Source of the DNA: Nocardia asteroides
GTDB taxonomy: Bacteria; Actinomycetota; Actinomycetes; Mycobacteriales; Mycobacteriaceae
Length of the DNA stretch: 64,000 nt
NCBI RefSeq assembly: GCF_900637185.1
Contig: NZ_LR134352.1
Coordinates: forward strand, 558,001 to 622,000
Direction of reading: 5' to 3'
Shown here: positions 58,926-64,000 of the stretch, one piece after another
Layout of the letters: every line of letters begins with the position of its first letter
How positions within the stretch are numbered: position 1 is the first letter of the stretch
Program-made: the position numbers and the translations under genes
Notes under the pieces: generated by a model
The model's database searches: none
The model's input: the letters and a program-made list of their open reading frames with translations, nothing else
Told to the model about the DNA's origin: nothing

Positions 58926-60299
58926 CTAGTCCTTGCCGAGGAACCGACCCAGCTGGGGTACTGCCTCGCCGGGGTGCTTGGCCTGGAAGCCCTCGCCCAG
59001 CGCCTGCATCTTCCAGTCGCCGCCGACCCGGTACACCTTGGCCATCGCCATGGCGGTGAACGGCATGCCGCCCGCGAGGGTGTAGCGGGCCAGTTCGGCG
59101 TTGTTGCCGCCGTCGATCAGGCGGCAGAACGCGTTCTGCACCTGCTCGAAGGTGTGACCCTTGTAGGAGGTGACGATGAACAGCAGCGTGGAGATGTGCG
59201 CGGGGATCCGGGTGAGGTCGACCAGGATCATCTCGTCGTCGCCCTCGCCCTCGCCGGTCAGGTTGTCGCCCTGGTGGCGCACCGAACCGTCCTTGGACGA
59301 CAGCTGGCCATAGTAGGCCACATCCACGAGGTTGCCGTCGGCGAACATGCAGACCGAGGCATCGAGGTCGATGTCGACGGTGCGGTTGCCGAACATGCCA
59401 CGGGTGCGCACCGGGTCCCAGCCGAGGCCCATCTTCACGAAGGTCAGCGCGGTGCCGCCGTCCTTGCGCAGCGTGACCCGCTGGCCCTTCTGCAGGCTGA
59501 CCGGGCGATCCTTGCTCAGGCTCACCTCGCCCGTCGGCTGCGGCGGCGCGGGCGGCGGGTAGCTGCCACCGGGTCCGGGCTGCGCCGGGTAGCCCTGCGC
59601 GGGCGGCGGCGGGTAACCGGCGGCGGGCGGCTGCTGCGCCGGGCCGGGCGGCGGCGGGTAGCCGCCACCGGGCGGCGCGTACGCGGGCGCGGCCTGCTGC
59701 GGGTAGCTGGGGGCGGCCTGCTGCGGGTAGGCGGGCGGCGCCTGCGGAGGCGGCGGCGGGGCCTGCTGCGGCGCGGCCGCGGCGGGCGCGGGCGAATCGT
59801 CCACCTGCACACCGTGATCGGTGACCAGCGCGGCGAACCCACCCGAGTAACCCTGGCCGACCGCGCGGACCTTCCAGCTGCCCTGGCGGCGGTAGAGCTC
59901 GAGCGCGATCACGATCGACTCGGAGTTCAGCCCCTCGATCCGGTACTCGAACAGCTGGTTGCCCGCGGCGTCGGAGACGATCGCGGTGGGCGGGGCGAAG
60001 CGGCCGAAATTGCTGGTCGCGTCGTCGAGGGTGATGACCGCCCGGATCTGGTCGATGTCGGCCGGTACCGCGGGCAGCGAAACCGCAAGGGAGGCGGGCT
60101 GTCCCGCGGGGCCGGGGCGCAGGTCGACACCCGGCCCGCTCGGCTGGTTGTAGAAGACGAAGTCGGCATCGGTGCGGACCTTGCCCTGCTCGGTCACCAG
60201 CAATGCGGACAGGTCCGCGGGTGCCGTGAGCTGAAGCGAGATCACCACGTCACTGACGGCCAGTGGACCGTTCTGGCCCTTGGCGAGTGTTGCAGACAA
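58926..60299 (-). CDS. Double TerD-domain protein with Pro/Gln/Tyr linker
   Basis: The start is TTG 60299, with AAGGG upstream. No ATG or GTG lies in frame nearby. The 457-residue protein has one TerD domain at about 1-165 (IALELYRRQGSWKVRAVGQG) and another at about 265-457 (FVKMGLGWDPVRT, VDIDLDASVCMFADG, VYRVGGDWKMQALGEGF). The 90-residue linker is rich in repeated YPQQAAP and GYPPPP units. The second domain keeps the DxDxS-type calcium-binding sequence. It is divergent from three AIM24 genes, an association described for Ter stress systems by comparative genomics. Confidence 0.88.
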   Translation of the reverse strand: MSATLAKGQNGPLAVSDVVISLQLTAPADLSALLVTEQGKVRTDADFVFYNQPSGPGVDLRPGPAGQPASLAVSLPAVPADIDQIRAVITLDDATSNFGRFAPPTAIVSDAAGNQLFEYRIEGLNSESIVIALELYRRQGSWKVRAVGQGYSGGFAALVTDHGVQVDDSPAPAAAAPQQAPPPPPQAPPAYPQQAAPSYPQQAAPAYAPPGGGYPPPPGPAQQPPAAGYPPPPAQGYPAQPGPGGSYPPPAPPQPTGEVSLSKDRPVSLQKGQRVTLRKDGGTALTFVKMGLGWDPVRTRGMFGNRTVDIDLDASVCMFADGNLVDVAYYGQLSSKDGSVRHQGDNLTGEGEGDDEMILVDLTRIPAHISTLLFIVTSYKGHTFEQVQNAFCRLIDGGNNAELARYTLAGGMPFTAMAMAKVYRVGGDWKMQALGEGFQAKHPGEAVPQLGRFLGKD

Positions 60300-60468
60300 G
60301 TTCGACCCTTCGCTTGTCGGTGCGGTCGTCTGCCACTCTACGAGAAAGCGGGCGCGAGCGTCCGCGCTCCGCAGCCTCCGCGCGCGCCCGATCGATCGGT
60401 TAGGGTGACCACGCAGTACGTATCGGGCATCCGCCCGCGAAGTTCAGAGGGGACTCCAGGGCCGGATC
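60300..60468. promoter_or_regulatory. Divergent promoter region between TerD and AIM24 genes
   Basis: On the reverse strand TAGAGT (60340-60335) is a -10 candidate about 36 bp before the TerD TTG start. On the forward strand TAGGGT lies just after the palindromic CGATCGATCG near 60390. No -35 boxes are convincing. This 169-bp gap holds no gene. Confidence 0.35.
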
Positions 60469-61092
60469 ATGGCGCAGCTGTTCGAACAATCGAAGAAGGT
60501 GATCGAGGCCCACCTCGCGGGGACGAGTATCCGCGCGATCGCCGGCTCGATGGTCGCCTACGAAGGCAATGTGCAGTTCAAGTCGGCGGGCTTCGGCGGC
60601 GGTGAGGGCGTGCTGGCCGGGCTCAAGCGCCGCGCCACCGGCGAGAAGCTGTCGCTGATGGAATGCACCGGCAACGGCCGGGTCTTCTTCGCGGTGAACG
60701 GCCAGAACGTCACCGTGGTCGACCTGAACAACGAGACATTGCAGGTCGAGTCGCAGCAGCTGCTGGCCTTCGCGGGCAATCTGCGCACCGACGTGCGGTT
60801 CGCCGGGGTCGGCGGCATGTCCGGCGGCAGCGGTCTGTTCACCACCACCGTCACCGGGCAGGGCCAGGTGGCACTGCTGTCGGCGGGTGGCCCGCTGATC
60901 CATCTGGAGGTCTCGCCGCAGTATCCGCTGATCGTGGATCCGGACGCGTTCGTCGCGGCCCGCGGCAACCTCAACCAGTCCTTCGTCACCGATGTCTCCT
61001 GGCGCACGATGGTCGGCCAGGACGCGGGTGAGGCCTTCTCGCTGCGGTGGGACGGCCAGGGTGTCGTGCTGATCCAGCCGGCGGAACGGTAG
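60469..61092 (+). CDS. AIM24-family protein (first of three)
   Basis: The 207-residue protein is an AIM24-type double-stranded beta-helix. Segments such as SIRAIAGSMVAYEGNVQFK, LLAFAGNLRTDVRF, SGLFTTTVTGQGQVALLS and YPLIVDPDAFVAARG are typical. AIM24 proteins occur in mitochondria and bacteria. Bacterial members often sit beside TerD genes and are thought to act at membranes in chemical stress, but their biochemistry is unsettled. No signal peptide is present. It lies 9 bp ahead of a paralogue. Confidence 0.82.
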   Translation: MAQLFEQSKKVIEAHLAGTSIRAIAGSMVAYEGNVQFKSAGFGGGEGVLAGLKRRATGEKLSLMECTGNGRVFFAVNGQNVTVVDLNNETLQVESQQLLAFAGNLRTDVRFAGVGGMSGGSGLFTTTVTGQGQVALLSAGGPLIHLEVSPQYPLIVDPDAFVAARGNLNQSFVTDVSWRTMVGQDAGEAFSLRWDGQGVVLIQPAER

Positions 61093-61101
61093 GGAACGGC
61101 G

Positions 61102-61800
61102 ATGTTCGAGAAGGTCAACGGCAAGGTCGTCAAGGTCGACGTCGGGCAGGCGGGCGGCGTCGTCGCCCGGACCGGCGCGATGCTGTTCTACCAGGGCCAG
61201 GTCGCGTTCGCGCCGCACCAGATCCCGGGCGCCGGGCCCGGCATGGGCGGCGGCGGCCTGATGCGGATGGCGGGCGCCATGATGGCCGGCGAGCACGAGC
61301 GCACCATGCTGGCGCGCGGAAACGGCTCGGTCCATTACGGATTCGCCGGCCTCGAGGTGCACGTGGTGCAGATGCAGCCGGGCGCGGTGCTGCGCGTGGA
61401 GGCCTCGCGGCTGCTGGCCAACACCGCAGGCCTGCAGGCCTCGGTGGTCTCGGTGGCCAGTTCCGGCGGCGGTGGTGGCGGCGGTGGCCTGATGGGCGCG
61501 CTGCGCGGCGCGGCCGCCGGTGTCGCGACCGGTCAGGGCATGTTCACCACCCAGCTCAGCGGTCAGGGCTCGGCCGTGCTGCTGGCCCACGGCGGCTTCC
61601 TGGAACTGCAGGTGGGCGGCCCGAATCCGGTGGTCGTGGATCCGCAGGCCTTCGTCGCCGCGTACGGCAACGTGCAGACCGAACTGAAGGCCGCCATGAG
61701 CTGGCGCGACGCGGTCGGCCGCGGCGCGGGCGAGGCGATGCAGCTGCATTGCCACGGACAGGGTGTGGTGTACGTGCAGGCCTCCGAAGAGAAGTTGTGA
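61102..61800 (+). CDS. AIM24-family protein with Gly/Met-rich insertions (second of three)
   Basis: The 232-residue paralogue keeps the AIM24 landmarks (GQGMFTTQLSGQGSAVLLA, NPVVVDPQAFVAAYGNVQ, AMQLHCHGQGVVYVQAS). It has two low-complexity insertions, GAGPGMGGGGLMRMAGAMM around residue 45-62 and a Gly-rich stretch near 118-128, which the other copies lack. These could be flexible or membrane-contacting loops. It follows the first AIM24 gene by 9 bp and precedes the third by 4 bp. Confidence 0.82.
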   Translation: MFEKVNGKVVKVDVGQAGGVVARTGAMLFYQGQVAFAPHQIPGAGPGMGGGGLMRMAGAMMAGEHERTMLARGNGSVHYGFAGLEVHVVQMQPGAVLRVEASRLLANTAGLQASVVSVASSGGGGGGGGLMGALRGAAAGVATGQGMFTTQLSGQGSAVLLAHGGFLELQVGGPNPVVVDPQAFVAAYGNVQTELKAAMSWRDAVGRGAGEAMQLHCHGQGVVYVQASEEKL

Positions 61801-61804
61801 ACCG

Positions 61805-62569
61805 ATGAGCCAGATTTTCTCCCCGATGAATCTCGGTGCCAGCGACAACATCCCGGGCAACAGCTACGCCTACTGCATCGATCTGACCGCGCCCTGGTTC
61901 ATGCGCAAGGGCGCGATGATCGCCTACTACGGGCAGATCCAGTTCCAGATGCTCACCCACGGCTTGCAGGGCAACCTCATGCACATGGTGAGCAGCCAGT
62001 TCTCGGCGCCGCTGTTCGCCGGCGACTACGTGGTGGCCGAGGGCCACGGCAAGCTGATCATCGGCGACCGCGGCTACGACATCAACTCCTACGACCTCGA
62101 GGACGGCAACCTCACCATCCGGGGCGCCAACCTGCTGGCGTTCGAGCCGGGTCTGGCGCTCAAGCAGTCGATCGTGCCCGGGTTCCTCACCCTGATCGGC
62201 ACCGGCAAGTTCCTGGCCTCCTCCAACGGCCCCGTGATGTTCGCCGAGCCGCCGCTGCGGGTGGACCCCGAGGCGCTGGTCGGCTGGGCCGACTGCCCGT
62301 CGCCCAGCCATCACTTCGACCAGGGCTGGATCGGCAGCTTCCTGGCGGCGGGCGCGGCCAGGATGGGCGCCAACTCCGGCGAGGAGCGCCAGTTCGACTT
62401 CACCGGGGCGGGCACCGTGCTGATCCAGTCCTCGGAGAAGGTGATGAGCGACCAGGCGCTCGTCCGGACCATCGAGGGCCAGCTCCAGAGCGGCATCACC
62501 GTGGGCGGGTTGCAGCGCATCCAGGGCGTGATCGCCCAGCAGTTGCAGGGCCAGCAGCACCACTACTGA
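61805..62569 (+). CDS. AIM24-family protein (third of three)
   Basis: ATG 61805 gives 254 residues. Landmarks are YAYCIDLTAPWFMRKGAMIA, YGQIQFQ, LLAFEPGLALKQSIVPGF and LRVDPEALVGW, and the ending QGQQHHY extends past the usual domain. It is the longest of the three and the most divergent, so the three copies may form a hetero-oligomer. No terminator hairpin is obvious before the next gene, whose ribosome binding site begins about 110 bp later. Confidence 0.82.
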   Translation: MSQIFSPMNLGASDNIPGNSYAYCIDLTAPWFMRKGAMIAYYGQIQFQMLTHGLQGNLMHMVSSQFSAPLFAGDYVVAEGHGKLIIGDRGYDINSYDLEDGNLTIRGANLLAFEPGLALKQSIVPGFLTLIGTGKFLASSNGPVMFAEPPLRVDPEALVGWADCPSPSHHFDQGWIGSFLAAGAARMGANSGEERQFDFTGAGTVLIQSSEKVMSDQALVRTIEGQLQSGITVGGLQRIQGVIAQQLQGQQHHY

Positions 62570-62692
62570 GCATCTCCCAGCAAATCTGAAACGAGAACGC
62601 GCCAAAACCGGACGGCGGGTGCCGCCCGACCGCTACGGTGGGGCACGCCGAGACAACGATTCGGCGCGAGCTCGACCAGAGGAGTGGGCGCA

Positions 62693-63742
62693 GTGCGGCG
62701 TCGCAGCATCCGGCGGATCGTGGCGGCAGCACTGTGCGCCGCCACCGCCTCGATCATCACCGGCATGCCCGCCTCCGCGGCGCCCGCCACCGCCCCCGGC
62801 GTCACCCTGAGCCCGATGACCTCGCCCGACGGGTCCTTCATCGAGAAGATGGAGGTCACCGACTCCCGCCACCTGCGCCTGTACGTGCACTCGGCCGCGA
62901 TGGACAAGACCTTCCCCGTCGACATCCAGCGCCCCGCCGACACCAGCAGCCCGAAACCCGCGCTGTACCTGCTCAACGGCGCGGGCGGCGGGGTCGACCG
63001 CGCGTCCTGGCAGCTGCGCACCGACGCGCTGAGCTTCCTGGCCGACAAGGACGTCAACGTCGTCCAGATCATCGGCGGCGCCTGGACCTTCTACACCGAC
63101 TGGATCAAACCCGATCCGGTTCTCGGCGTGAACAAGTGGCAGACCTACATTTCCGAGGAGCTGCCGCCCCTGATCGACGCCGCGTTGGGCACCAACGGCG
63201 TGAACGCCATCGCGGGCCTGTCCATGTCGGGCATTCCGGTGCTGAACCTGGCCATCGCCAAACCCGGCCTGTTCCGCAGCGCGGCGGTGTACAGCGGACT
63301 CACCCAGGTGAGCGATCCGGCGGGTCAGCAGGCGGTGAAGGCGACCGTGGAGATGTACGGCGGCGGCGACGCCGAGAACATGTGGGGGCCGGTCGGCGGA
63401 CCGCTGTGGACGGCCAACGACCCGCTGGTGAACGCCGAGAAACTGCGCGGCACAAATCTTTTCGTGTCCACCGGCACCGGCATCCCCGGTATCCACGATC
63501 AGCCCGGCGGGCCGTTCCGGATGGAGAAGCCCGCCGACACCCCCAAGACCGTGGCCCTGGGAGCGCTGATCGAGGGCGCGATCTTCGTGTCCTCGCACAA
63601 CCTGCGGGCCCGGCTCGACCAGCTCGGCATCCCCGGCACCTTCGTCTTCCGCGACACCGGCACCCACTCCTGGGGCTACTGGCAGGACGACCTCAAGACC
63701 TCGTGGCCGGTGCTGGCGAAGGGGCTGTTCCCGGAGTCGTAG
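62693..63742 (+). CDS. Antigen 85-like mycolyltransferase
   Basis: GTG 62693 follows AGAGGAG and gives 349 residues with a signal peptide (about 1-30, ending ASAA). It is a secreted alpha/beta-hydrolase of the Ag85/mycolyltransferase group: PALYLLNGAGGGVDRASW, nucleophile Ser177 in AIAGLSMSG, and the His motif TGTHSWGYW. These enzymes build trehalose dimycolate and mycolylated arabinogalactan. It is a clear paralogue of the gene at 27812 but keeps the standard GLSM nucleophile motif, so it is the more likely active copy. Confidence 0.9.
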   Translation: MRRRSIRRIVAAALCAATASIITGMPASAAPATAPGVTLSPMTSPDGSFIEKMEVTDSRHLRLYVHSAAMDKTFPVDIQRPADTSSPKPALYLLNGAGGGVDRASWQLRTDALSFLADKDVNVVQIIGGAWTFYTDWIKPDPVLGVNKWQTYISEELPPLIDAALGTNGVNAIAGLSMSGIPVLNLAIAKPGLFRSAAVYSGLTQVSDPAGQQAVKATVEMYGGGDAENMWGPVGGPLWTANDPLVNAEKLRGTNLFVSTGTGIPGIHDQPGGPFRMEKPADTPKTVALGALIEGAIFVSSHNLRARLDQLGIPGTFVFRDTGTHSWGYWQDDLKTSWPVLAKGLFPES

Positions 63743-63751
63743 CACCGAAGG

Positions 63752-63780
63752 ATCCCGGGTACCGCTGCGGCGCCCGGGAT
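63752..63780. terminator. Hairpin terminator between convergent genes
   Basis: ATCCCGGG at 63752-63759 pairs with CCCGGGAT at 63773-63780 around a 13-nt loop and is followed by TTT. It begins 10 bp after the mycolyltransferase stop and 9 bp before the stop of the leftward truncated gene. Confidence 0.7.
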
Positions 63781-63788
63781 TTCGCGGA

Positions 63789-64000
63789 TCAGACCGGGTC
63801 GACCGCCAGCGCGGACCGCTCGAGCGCGGCGTGGAACCACTCCAGGATCTCCACCCCGGCGAGAATCCCCGCCGTCTCGGTCACGGTCAGGTTCGGTGCC
63901 GTGAACGCCAGGTCCTCGAGCTCGCCGTGCCGGGGCCGGATCGCCTCGTCGGCCGCCACCAGCATCGGCGCGTCCAGCGCACCGTCACCCGCGGTGAACA
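63789..64000 (-). CDS. Unknown protein, C-terminal 69 residues only
   Basis: The reverse frame ends at TGA (63791-63789) and is open to the window edge. The visible C-terminus includes FTAGDGALDAPMLVAADE, LEDLAFTAPNLTVTETAG and ILAGVEILEWFHAALERSAL. No family was recognised from this part. Codon use is normal for the neighbourhood, so it is a genuine gene cut by the window end. Confidence 0.6.
   Translation of the reverse strand, partial: FTAGDGALDAPMLVAADEAIRPRHGELEDLAFTAPNLTVTETAGILAGVEILEWFHAALERSALAVDPV

Noticed and set aside
1..64000. tRNA, rRNA, IS element or prophage
   Set aside because: No cloverleaf, transposase, integrase or phage structural gene was recognised on either strand.

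Overview
The window looks like chromosome of a high-GC, mycolic-acid-containing actinobacterium, most likely Nocardia or a close relative. GC is high throughout, GTG/TTG starts are common, and stop/start overlaps (GTGA, ATGA, TGATG) are frequent. Lineage markers are two antigen-85-like mycolyltransferases, a 19-kDa-type (LpqH) lipoprotein, an LpqY-SugABC-like transporter, a GH63 glucosylglycerate hydrolase, an F420-type oxidoreductase and a DUF3558 lipoprotein. From about 48.4 to 57.4 kb the order ino1, padR, DUF1707 membrane proteins, DUF5318, ponA1, GT87 matches the M. tuberculosis Rv0046c-Rv0051 neighbourhood as I recall it.

0-4.8 kb: start of an EXLDI-type gene, then a tight four-gene operon (ThDP enzyme, SRPBCC protein, KASIII-like enzyme lacking the catalytic His, PLP aminotransferase) that looks like an unassigned small-molecule pathway, then a tandem repeat and a cupin. 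5.1-7.3 kb: a leftward run of three tiny membrane proteins with Cys/Gly/Ser-rich tails, a DUF3558 lipoprotein preceded by a gene relic, and an SdpI-like protein. 7.5-21 kb: leuS, a lipoprotein polysaccharide deacetylase, an SDR, a foreign-looking cassette (small ORF, MFS exporter, frameshifted 2OG oxygenase), glucosylglycerate hydrolase, pentapeptide-repeat protein, GH25 lysozyme, DUF1254 protein and PhoX phosphatase.

21-29 kb: an LpqH lipoprotein with a duplicated-domain membrane protein. Divergent from these is a four-gene operon of two unrecognised proteins, a TPR protein and a CHAT (caspase-like) protease. This is the best candidate for an undescribed conflict or regulated-proteolysis system. 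A mycolyltransferase with a degenerate nucleophile motif and a duplicated His-rich protein follow. 29.4-44.6 kb: an amino-acid ABC transporter with a receptor-permease fusion, an LLM oxidoreductase, a SugC-like ATPase, an HxlR regulator facing a thiolase, menC, a RipA-like membrane protein, ohrR-ohr, two small hydrolase/DUF genes, and the LpqY-SugA-SugB genes.

44.7-64 kb: a class A PBP, tandem GyrI-like domain proteins, the conserved ino1-to-GT87 block (with a second class A PBP), and a stress locus of two TerD proteins facing three AIM24 paralogues. The window closes with a second mycolyltransferase and a truncated unknown gene. Most convergent gene pairs are separated by strong perfect hairpins. 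No tRNA, rRNA, insertion sequence or CRISPR array was seen.
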